DNA of 64,000 nt from an uncultured Lachnospiraceae bacterium (GTDB taxonomy: Bacteria; Bacillota; Clostridia; Lachnospirales; Lachnospiraceae), in contig CAJTKU010000014.1 of assembly GCA_910577015.1 (NCBI GenBank), forward strand, positions 1 through 64,000, written 5' to 3'. The position numbers were made by a program, and so were the translations under genes. The notes under the pieces were generated by a model. It saw nothing but the letters and a program-made list of their open reading frames with translations, ran no database searches and was not told the origin of the DNA. The first letter of the stretch is position 1, and each line of letters begins with the position of its first letter. This document shows, piece after piece, positions 43,519 through 50,001 of this stretch.

Positions 43519-44220
43519 CTAAATGCCATTTTGTCCTTTCTTAAATTCGGAAACCAGGGCTTCCCCCCTCAGCTTCCTGTCTATCTCCCTGCTTTTGCCG
43601 TCAACAAGGGCATATACTTTATCACAGACATCCAGCTCACTCTCCTCATGTGTAGCCAGCAGGATGGCGCCTCCTGCATTTTTATATGTTTCCAGATACC
43701 TTTTTACCTCTGTCCTGCCGGGCAAATCCAATGCGGCGCTCGGCTCATCCAACAGCAGTATGGGGGGATTGCCTGCCATGGCGCAGCCGATGCTTACCCT
43801 TTTCTTCATGCCGCCGGAAAGCTTTTTTACTTTAACGGGACACATCTCCTTAAGCCCCAGCAGATGCAGAAAACCCTGCTCCAATTCAAATATAAGCTGC
43901 TCCTTATCCGTATGCCAGAGACATAAGTTATCCATAACGCTAAGCTCCGGTATCAGATTGCCCTCTTGCGGCACATACCCGGTGAAACGCCTGAACAACG
44001 CCGCACCCTGCCTTCCCCGGGCCGGCGTTCCGTCAAAAAACACCGTGCCGCCGGATGCCTTCCGCATCCCTGCCAGAATGCCAAGCAGCGTGGATTTGCC
44101 GCATCCGTTTGCTCCTACAATTCCCACGCACTGGCCTGCCGAAGCAGACACTGTTACCTGACGCAGTACTTTTTTTCTGCCGTATGCACTTTCAATGCCC
44201 GATGCGCAAATCCGCTCCAT
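43519..44220 (-). CDS. ABC transporter ATPase of the ABC-2 export trio
   Basis: A 233-residue ATPase with Walker A GANGCGKS (residues 34-41), signature LSGGMKKR (about 125-132), Walker B PILLLDEPSAALDLP and H-loop ATHEESE. The domain layout is that of DrrA/CcmA-type exporters. The ATG at 44220 follows CAGGAGC at 7 bp; the 78-codon upstream open frame is low in gene-like features and overlaps the exporter gene ahead. It is the first gene of the trio with the 546-residue protein and the fused permease. Confidence 0.9.
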   Translation of the reverse strand: MERICASGIESAYGRKKVLRQVTVSASAGQCVGIVGANGCGKSTLLGILAGMRKASGGTVFFDGTPARGRQGAALFRRFTGYVPQEGNLIPELSVMDNLCLWHTDKEQLIFELEQGFLHLLGLKEMCPVKVKKLSGGMKKRVSIGCAMAGNPPILLLDEPSAALDLPGRTEVKRYLETYKNAGGAILLATHEESELDVCDKVYALVDGKSREIDRKLRGEALVSEFKKGQNGI

Positions 44221-44287
44221 TTTATGCTCCTGTTTTGTGTAAAATGACAGATTCCCTGGATTCATATGTTCAGCATCCCCAAATTTA

Positions 44288-46174
44288 TCAAGAATTCTGC
44301 AGCTGCATCCTGTTGTACTGCAGGGTATACAAATCATAATACCTCCCCTTCCGGTGCAGCAGCTCCTGATGGCTGCCCTGCTCCACAATCTGCCCGTGGG
44401 ACAGCAGTATGATATTGTCCGCATGCTGGATGGTGGAAAGCCTGTGTGCCACAATCAACATGGTGCCGATATTCTTCATTTTCTCCAAACTGTCCTGAAT
44501 CAACAGTTCCGTCTCCGTGTCAATATTGGCAGTAGCCTCGTCCAGAATCATCACCGAAGGTTTGTGGATAATGGTGCGGGAAAAGGAGAGAAGCTGGCGC
44601 TGGCCCGCGGAGAAATTGTTCCCCCGCTCCCGCACCACTTCGTCCAAACCGCTCTCCAACTTACCGATGAAAGTGTCCGCGTTCACATAGCGGCAGGCCT
44701 CCCAGACCTCCGCATCACTCACATCCTCCTTGCGCAGCAGAATATTGCTGCGGATATCCCCGGAGAAGAGGAACACATCCTGAAGCATCTGGCCAAAATG
44801 CCGCCGCAGGGAAGCAATCTTTATCTTCTTAATATCGATGCCGTCGATGAGAATCTGCCCCTTCTGGATATCATAATTGCGGCAAATCAGGCTCAAAATC
44901 GTAGTCTTCCCGGAACCGGTGGACCCCACGAAGGCCACCGTCTGCCTGGGCTCCACATGGAAGGACACGCCCCGCAGCACCCATTCCTCCGGCTTGTAGC
45001 AAAACCATACATCCTTAAATTCAATCTCTCCCCGAATCTCCGAAAGTTCCACGGCGTCAGGCTCATCCACCACCTCCGGCGTCATATCCAGAATCGTGAA
45101 AATCTTCTCCGCTGCGGCAAAAGAGCGCTGCAGCATGTCGAACTGCTCCGCCAAAGTCTGAATAGGATTGAAAAACCGGGAGATATACATGTAGAAAGAC
45201 ACCATAATACTGCTGTCGATTACCTGCCCGAAATAATGAATATCCTTAATATACCCCTTGGCCCCAAAGTAAAACAGGCACAGATTGGAGGAAATATAGA
45301 GCATATACACCATGGGCTGAAAGATGCCGAAGACAAACATCCGGTTCATCTTGGCCTTCTGCAGCTTACGGCTGCGGTTCAGGAAATCATCCAGCTTCTG
45401 CTCCTCCCTGTTGAAAACCTGGGTGATTTTCATCCCCGACAGGTTCTCGGACAGATAAGTATTGATATCCGTGGTGGCGTTGTTCACCTTCCGGTGTACC
45501 CGGCGGGAAAACTTCCTGAAAATCACCGTGAAGAGCGCCACAAAGGGCACGAAGCACAGCACCATCAGCGTCAAAGCGTAATTCAGCATCAGCATGGCCC
45601 CCAGCACTCCCACAATCACCATGGAATTCTTCGCCAGGGTCACCAGAATATTGGTGAACATATAAGAAATGGCGTTGGGGTCGTTGGAAACCCTGGTCAC
45701 CAGTTTCCCCACGGGGATATTGTTCAGCTGCTCATGGCTTAAGGTCTCAATATGGGTAAACACGTCCATCCGGATTTTTGACAGAATCTTCTGCCCTGTC
45801 TTCTGCAGAATCATGGCCTGCAGATAGGTGCAGAACATAGACACCACTAGGATTCCCGCATAAACTCCCACCATCCGATACAAACTGCCCAGTTCAAAAT
45901 CTCCCTTAATCAGGCCCTGAATCCTCCCAATCACCAGCGGCGATACCAAATCGTACACAATGGAAAACAGCATCACCAGAAATACCAACACAAAGTTCTT
46001 CCAATAGGGTCTGGCATACCGCAGGAGCCTGCGGACAATCTCTCCGTCCGGCATATTCCGCTCTTTTTCCGGCTCCTCCTTCATCTTCCGCAGCGCCGCC
46101 CAGGCCAGCAGGAACACCACGGCAAAGGCGCCTATGATGGCGCCCACAATCCATATGGGCAGATACTCACTCAT
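44288..46174 (-). CDS. ABC exporter half-transporter, subunit B (MdlB/LmrD-like)
   Basis: A 628-residue protein with an N-terminal extra helix (about 6-26), the six-helix exporter domain (about 60-340) and a nucleotide-binding domain: Walker A GSTGSGKT, signature FSAGQRQLLSFSR and Walker B VMILDEATANID. It overlaps the upstream half-transporter gene by 8 bp, so they likely form a heterodimeric lipid or drug exporter. In this subunit the signature reads FSAGQ and the switch residue region is normal. The start at 46174 (MSEYL) was chosen because AAGGAG lies 9 bp before it. The DNA looks GC-richer than the flanking genes. Confidence 0.9.
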   Translation of the reverse strand: MSEYLPIWIVGAIIGAFAVVFLLAWAALRKMKEEPEKERNMPDGEIVRRLLRYARPYWKNFVLVFLVMLFSIVYDLVSPLVIGRIQGLIKGDFELGSLYRMVGVYAGILVVSMFCTYLQAMILQKTGQKILSKIRMDVFTHIETLSHEQLNNIPVGKLVTRVSNDPNAISYMFTNILVTLAKNSMVIVGVLGAMLMLNYALTLMVLCFVPFVALFTVIFRKFSRRVHRKVNNATTDINTYLSENLSGMKITQVFNREEQKLDDFLNRSRKLQKAKMNRMFVFGIFQPMVYMLYISSNLCLFYFGAKGYIKDIHYFGQVIDSSIMVSFYMYISRFFNPIQTLAEQFDMLQRSFAAAEKIFTILDMTPEVVDEPDAVELSEIRGEIEFKDVWFCYKPEEWVLRGVSFHVEPRQTVAFVGSTGSGKTTILSLICRNYDIQKGQILIDGIDIKKIKIASLRRHFGQMLQDVFLFSGDIRSNILLRKEDVSDAEVWEACRYVNADTFIGKLESGLDEVVRERGNNFSAGQRQLLSFSRTIIHKPSVMILDEATANIDTETELLIQDSLEKMKNIGTMLIVAHRLSTIQHADNIILLSHGQIVEQGSHQELLHRKGRYYDLYTLQYNRMQLQNS

Positions 46175-47948
46175 TGCTCGCATCTCCTTCCTCCTCCAGC
46201 TTCTGAAGGTCAACCATCTTCCTGTATTCCGGACAGGAATCATACAACTCCTCATGAGGCCCCACAGCTACTAGCTCCCCGTCCTCTACAAAGATTATTT
46301 TATCCATCTTCTCAATGGTAGTCACCCTGTGGGCAATCAGGATAGTAGTCCTGCCCTGTCTGGCCGTCCGCAGATTCTCCAGAATTGCCGCCTCGGTCTT
46401 GGTATCCACCGCGGAGACGGAATCGTCCAGTATCAGTATGGGCGCATCCTTCATCAGCGCCCGAGCAATGGAAATCCTCTGCTTCTGCCCGCCGGAGACC
46501 GTGACGCCACGCTCTCCCAGAATCGTATTATAACCCTGCTGAAACTCCTTGATATTGCTATGTACATCCGCAAGCCTGGCTGCCTGCACCACCGCCCGGC
46601 TGTCCCTCTTTCCCACACCGAAAGCAATATTGTTCTCAATGGTGTCGGAGAACAGGAAATTGTCTTGGGGCACATAGGCACAGCAGGCCCTCAAATCCCT
46701 GATTTTCACCTGATTCACATCGTTTCCGTCGATAAACAGCGTACCGTCCGGCACATTGTAGGTCCGCAGGATTAAATCCACCAGCGTGGTCTTGCCCGAA
46801 CCTGTCTTGCCCACCAGGCCCACGTTCTCCCCGGCCTTTATGGTGAAGGATACATTTTTCAGCACCTCGTTCTCCCCGTCGGGATATTGGAAGGTCAGAT
46901 TCCGAAATTCGATATCCCCCCGGACATTTTTCAGTTCCCTGGCGTCCTCCCGGTCCGTCACGTCGATTTTCGCGTCCAGCAGTTCTCCCAGACGGTCCAA
47001 GGATGCCTTTCCCCGGGAAGTCATGTCAATCAACTCCGAAACCGCCATAATGGGCCAGATTACGGCATTGAAATAACCGATGAACTCCACCAGCTGTCCC
47101 GCGTTGAACCGGTCCGTATATACAAGATACCCGCCGTAGCCCAGAATCACACAGACCACGCTCTCCACAAAGAGCGTCACCATGATTCTCAGCAGCACGG
47201 AGGATTTGGTATGGTCAATATTGGCCTCCTCGTTCTCCTCATTCAGCTTTTTGAAGGCCATCAGCTCTTTCGCCTCTTTCACAAAGGCCTTGATTACCGC
47301 GATGCCGGAGAAACTCTCCTGAGAGAAATCGGACAGCCTGGAAAAGGCCTCCTGACGGATATCCCACTTCTTCATCATCTGTTTTCCAATCACCGTGGCC
47401 GCCACCAGCAGAAAGGCCATGGGAATCAGGGACAACAATGTCAATCCCGAATCCATCCGCCACATATTGGTCACCGCCAGCACTCCCAGAAGCAGGGCAT
47501 CAAAAAACATCATGACTCCCCAGCCGAAGCACTCCTGCACGGTGTCCAAGTCGTTGGTGAAAAGGCTCATCAGATTTCCCACCTTGTTCACCTGATAATA
47601 CTCCCGGCTCAAATCCTTGGCGTGGTCAAACATTTTGTTGCGCAAATCCGCCTCCAGACGCACCGCAGACCCGAAAAAGCAGACCCGCCACAGGAAACGC
47701 CCGAAGACCATGAACAGGGCGATTCCCACCATGGGCATGCAGATGCCGTCCAGCAAGAAGTCCATGTCAAATGCCGTGACAATCCCATCCACGTTTACGG
47801 CGCCGCTGTTCATCCCGTTGATGACCATGCGGTACAGCTTTGGAATCTCCAGCTGCAGGAAATCCACCATAACCAGCGCGGCCAGCCCCAGAACCAGCCA
47901 GCCGGCGTATTTAAGATAGTACCTGTTGATATGTTTCCCGAAAATCAT
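46167..47948 (-). CDS. ABC exporter half-transporter, subunit A (MdlA/LmrC-like)
   Basis: A 593-residue protein with six membrane helices (about 15-310) and a nucleotide-binding domain: Walker A GKTGSGKT, VSGGQKQRISIAR signature and Walker B ILILDDSVSAVD. The Walker B is followed by Asp where a catalytic Glu is normally found (DDS in place of DES/DEA), the degenerate site seen in one half of heterodimeric exporters such as LmrC or BmrC. The partner at 44288 has the canonical DEA. The ATG at 47948 follows AAGGGAG; a longer frame of 48 codons upstream is possible but overlaps a structured leader. Confidence 0.9.
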   Translation of the reverse strand: MIFGKHINRYYLKYAGWLVLGLAALVMVDFLQLEIPKLYRMVINGMNSGAVNVDGIVTAFDMDFLLDGICMPMVGIALFMVFGRFLWRVCFFGSAVRLEADLRNKMFDHAKDLSREYYQVNKVGNLMSLFTNDLDTVQECFGWGVMMFFDALLLGVLAVTNMWRMDSGLTLLSLIPMAFLLVAATVIGKQMMKKWDIRQEAFSRLSDFSQESFSGIAVIKAFVKEAKELMAFKKLNEENEEANIDHTKSSVLLRIMVTLFVESVVCVILGYGGYLVYTDRFNAGQLVEFIGYFNAVIWPIMAVSELIDMTSRGKASLDRLGELLDAKIDVTDREDARELKNVRGDIEFRNLTFQYPDGENEVLKNVSFTIKAGENVGLVGKTGSGKTTLVDLILRTYNVPDGTLFIDGNDVNQVKIRDLRACCAYVPQDNFLFSDTIENNIAFGVGKRDSRAVVQAARLADVHSNIKEFQQGYNTILGERGVTVSGGQKQRISIARALMKDAPILILDDSVSAVDTKTEAAILENLRTARQGRTTILIAHRVTTIEKMDKIIFVEDGELVAVGPHEELYDSCPEYRKMVDLQKLEEEGDASNE

Positions 47949-48053
47949 ATATACTCCCTTTCTCCCATTGTTCATGCCCGGCCGGACCAAACCCATATCA
48001 GGCATATAGGACATCATCCCAAAATTTTGTCCCTGCTTCAGGCAGGTCAAAAC

Positions 48054-48083
48054 GTCGGCAACCGTGTCTTCCCCACAGCCGAC
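48054..48083 (-). promoter_or_regulatory. Hairpin in the leader of the ABC exporter operon
   Basis: On the minus strand GTCGGC pairs with GCCGAC, with TGTG/CACG continuing inside, followed by GTTTTG; a second small stem CCTGC/GCAGG follows. It lies about 100 nt upstream of the exporter start in a leader of roughly 220 nt. It could be a weak attenuator; the T-run is short. Confidence 0.35.
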
Positions 48084-48174
48084 ATCTGCCATGTTCTGAT
48101 TTGCATAGGAAACTAATCAAACACAATGCTACACTCCGCAGCCTCATGGGACCGGCTTGTCTATTTCCTGCTAA

Positions 48175-48203
48175 ATTGTAACACATACTCCTTAGCGGTT
48201 CAA
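48175..48203 (-). promoter_or_regulatory. Candidate promoter of the ABC exporter operon
   Basis: On the minus strand TTGAAC (48198-48203), 17-bp spacer, TACAAT (48175-48180), giving a leader of about 220 nt before the exporter start. Apart from this promoter, the hairpin at 48054 and the pilin terminator at 48275, I see nothing in 47949-48380; no regulator gene accompanies the exporter. Confidence 0.65.
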
Positions 48204-48274
48204 GCATTGCCACAATCCAGGTTTGTGTCATGCATAAATATTTTTTGATTGGGAAGAGGATGTTCAGGCAGCAT

Positions 48275-48305
48275 AAAAACTGCCAGCAGGTCAACCCACT
48301 GGCAG
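48275..48305 (-). terminator. Intrinsic terminator after the pilin genes
   Basis: On the minus strand CTGCCAG pairs with CTGGCAG and is followed by TTTTTATGC, about 75 bp beyond the stop of the second pilin gene. Confidence 0.75.
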
Positions 48306-48380
48306 ATAAATTTTTATTTAATTGTCTACTTGACGGGGAGCAGTTCAATTATAAGAGAAAAACAGGTATGGCGATACACG

Positions 48381-48803
48381 TTAATCTCCAGTATACTCCG
48401 GGTAAATATAAAAATCCCTGTAACCCGCTGTCTGAAGTCTAATCATTACTTCATCATCAGGCCACTCTATTATCCATCGATAATTTTTATTTATTTGTGA
48501 TATTGGTATATTAGTAACGCCGTCCAGTCCTGTAACTGCAGTTCCTCCCGGAATCCCTCCGCTACTTGACGCAAGACTTTTGGCAATTACTGAATACTCT
48601 GTCCGGATGTTTCCATCCGTTCCATCTGCTATCGCCGCATAAATCGCCTGTGCTAACTCCTCGGCACTTGCCATATCTGCCGCGATACGCGCCCTATGTA
48701 CATACTTTACAAACTGCGGCGCTAAAATCCCCACCAACACCAGCATAATCGCAATGACAATGATTAATTCCACCAGTGAAAATCCTTTGTTTTTTCTTTC
48801 CAT
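48381..48803 (-). CDS. Type IV prepilin-like protein, pilin A
   Basis: A 140-residue prepilin. The short leader MERKNKG is followed by FSLVELIIVIAIMLVLVGI, the class III signal cleaved by prepilin peptidase between G7 and F8, with E12 of the mature helix conserved. The helix continues through KYVHRARIAADMASAEELAQAI, and the C-terminal half (GGIPGGTAVTGLDGV to YIYPEYTG) forms the variable globular domain. No assembly ATPase, platform protein or prepilin peptidase is encoded nearby. The first 128 bp of the shared region are almost identical to those of pilin B. GAGGAG precedes the start. Confidence 0.88.
   Translation of the reverse strand: MERKNKGFSLVELIIVIAIMLVLVGILAPQFVKYVHRARIAADMASAEELAQAIYAAIADGTDGNIRTEYSVIAKSLASSSGGIPGGTAVTGLDGVTNIPISQINKNYRWIIEWPDDEVMIRLQTAGYRDFYIYPEYTGD
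48664..48791 (-). repeat. Near-identical pilin 5' segment, copy in pilin A
   Basis: These 128 bp match 49252-49379 at all but about three positions, and the differences I can see are synonymous. Outside this block the two genes diverge fully. Confidence 0.88.
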
Positions 48804-48878
48804 TTTTATCTCCTCAATATATTCTTTTAGTATAAAAATTATTATATTATAGAACTGGCTCTTTTATTGAAACATTAT

Positions 48879-49397
48879 CTAGTTAAAACAATTATAAATT
48901 CCCTTTAAAAGTTCTTCCTTATTATTAACCGCCCATACAAGTCCTTCTACATATTCGGGGTAAAGCCCATACCATTTTCCTTCAGTAGGTCCTTCCGCTA
49001 AGCCGACAAACACTTCCCCCTCATTGTTATAATACACTCCCCATAAGTAATCTTTATCTATTTTCGATACTGGCATGACGCTTATCCCATCCAGACCATG
49101 AATCGGCGACCCCGCCGGAATGAACACACTCCCTGCATTGACATACGTTCCTTTTATTGTCCAAATATTACTATAACCACCAGCAGGTTCTGCTTCATCA
49201 ACACTGCCGCCATCCGCCAACATAGCCTGAATTGCTTCCGCAAGTTCCTTTGCACTTGCCATATCTGCCGCGATACGCGCCCTATGTACATACTTTACAA
49301 ACTGCGGCGCTAAAATCCCCACCAGCACCAGCATAATCGCAATGACAATAATCAATTCCACCAGTGAAAATCCTTTGTTACTGCTTTTTTGTCGCAT
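48879..49397 (-). CDS. Type IV prepilin-like protein, pilin B
   Basis: A 172-residue prepilin with leader MRQKSSNKG and cleavage before FSLVELIIV. The N-terminal helix is identical in protein sequence to pilin A through RIAADMASA, then diverges to a separate globular domain with IPAGSPIHGLDGISVMPVSKIDKDYLWGVYYN. Both pilins keep a GLDG-(V/I)-(T/S)-(N/V)-(I/M)-P-(I/V)-S-(Q/K)-I block. The ATG at 49397 has GGAGG 5 bp upstream. It is the first gene after a promoter overlapped by the operator at 49437, so its expression is probably controlled by a LacI-family repressor. Confidence 0.88.
   Translation of the reverse strand: MRQKSSNKGFSLVELIIVIAIMLVLVGILAPQFVKYVHRARIAADMASAKELAEAIQAMLADGGSVDEAEPAGGYSNIWTIKGTYVNAGSVFIPAGSPIHGLDGISVMPVSKIDKDYLWGVYYNNEGEVFVGLAEGPTEGKWYGLYPEYVEGLVWAVNNKEELLKGIYNCFN
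49252..49379 (-). repeat. Near-identical pilin 5' segment, copy in pilin B
   Basis: Partner of 48664-48791, same length and strand. It encodes the signal cleavage site and the entire hydrophobic helix. Confidence 0.88.
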
Positions 49398-49436
49398 GTG
49401 CTCCTCCATTCTACCTCAACATCAGGTCTTTTGTTT

Positions 49437-49452
49437 AGTTTAACGTTAAACT
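49437..49452. promoter_or_regulatory. LacI-type operator at the pilin promoter
   Basis: AGTTTAACGTTAAACT, identical over 16 bp to operator O1 of the sugar-transporter operon 12 kb away. It begins 1 bp downstream of the -10 box of the pilin promoter and therefore covers the transcription start. Confidence 0.8.
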
Positions 49453-49453
49453 T

Positions 49454-49482
49454 AACGTAACACGACACATTTCAAAAGTCAA
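49454..49482 (-). promoter_or_regulatory. Candidate pilin promoter
   Basis: On the minus strand TTGACT (49477-49482), 17-bp spacer, TACGTT (49454-49459), about 57 bp upstream of the pilin B start and immediately followed by the operator palindrome. Confidence 0.6.
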
Positions 49483-49555
49483 TATGGCATTATAAAAAAA
49501 TTGAAGAAATACACACAGTGACAACCTATCCGCAATATGATGAAATAAGGACTTA

Positions 49556-49648
49556 GCGTGAAAAGTACTTCTAAAGCTCATGCCAAAGGGCATTTCGCTA
49601 AGAAGTACTAAGTTTCACGCCGGAAAATGCCTGAAATGCGGCATTTTT
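49556..49648 (+). ncRNA. Structured element family B, copy 1 (feoAB leader)
   Basis: Nested stems on the plus strand: GCGTGAAA (49556-49563) with TTTCACGC (49613-49620); AGTACTTCT with AGAAGTACT; AGC with GCT; ATGCC with GGCAT; then a second hairpin GAAAATGCC (49623-49631) with GGCATTTTT (49640-49648). An unpaired AAG lies between the first two 3' arms. The same layout, with compensating changes in the stems, occurs at 58064-58159. It sits about 45 bp upstream of feoA; the second hairpin ends in a T-run and could act as an attenuator. Confidence 0.65.
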
Positions 49649-49692
49649 CATTCGGATTTGAGCCGCTGTGGAGTGGCGGTATGGAGGCCTGC

Positions 49693-50001
49693 ATGAAACA
49701 GGAATTAACCTTAAATGACCTTGCGCCTACAGAAAGCGCCTTTGTCAAAGACCTTTTGTGTACCGGCAGCATACGCAGGAGACTGATGGACATCGGGCTC
49801 ATAAAGCACACGCTTGTAACCTGCGTGGGGGAAAGCCCGGCGGGGGACCCGAAAGCCTTTCTGATACGGGGCGCCGTCATTGCCATCCGCGGGAAGGACA
49901 GCCGGAATATATTGATACAAAATAAGGAGCAGTCGCATGGAAAACAGCAAAACCATTGCCATAGCAGGCAACCCCAACGTAGGAAAAAGCACCCTTTTTA
50001 A
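49693..50001 (+). CDS. feoA: FeoA-like ferrous iron transport accessory protein, C-terminally extended
   Basis: A 102-residue SH3-like-fold protein that assists FeoB. The FeoA core runs from LTLNDLAPTESAFV through RRRLMDIGLIKHTLV to LIRGAVIAIRGKDSRNIL. The reading frame continues 65 bp into feoB, adding a basic His/Gln/Arg/Lys-rich tail of about 22 residues where FeoA usually ends. The ATG at 49693 has GGAGG 5 bp upstream; in-frame ATGs 4 and 22 codons earlier are less likely. A frameshift in the original or in the sequence is an alternative explanation of the tail. Confidence 0.82.
   Translation: MKQELTLNDLAPTESAFVKDLLCTGSIRRRLMDIGLIKHTLVTCVGESPAGDPKAFLIRGAVIAIRGKDSRNILIQNKEQSHGKQQNHCHSRQPQRRKKHPF

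Noticed and set aside
44354..48116. Very long open frames on the plus strand opposite the ABC exporter genes
   Set aside because: They are mirror frames of genes with complete ABC motifs, are rich in His/Gln without any domain, and lack ribosome-binding sites.
48230..48442. Short plus-strand open frame over the pilin terminator
   Set aside because: No ribosome-binding site and it covers the terminator and the antisense of pilin A.
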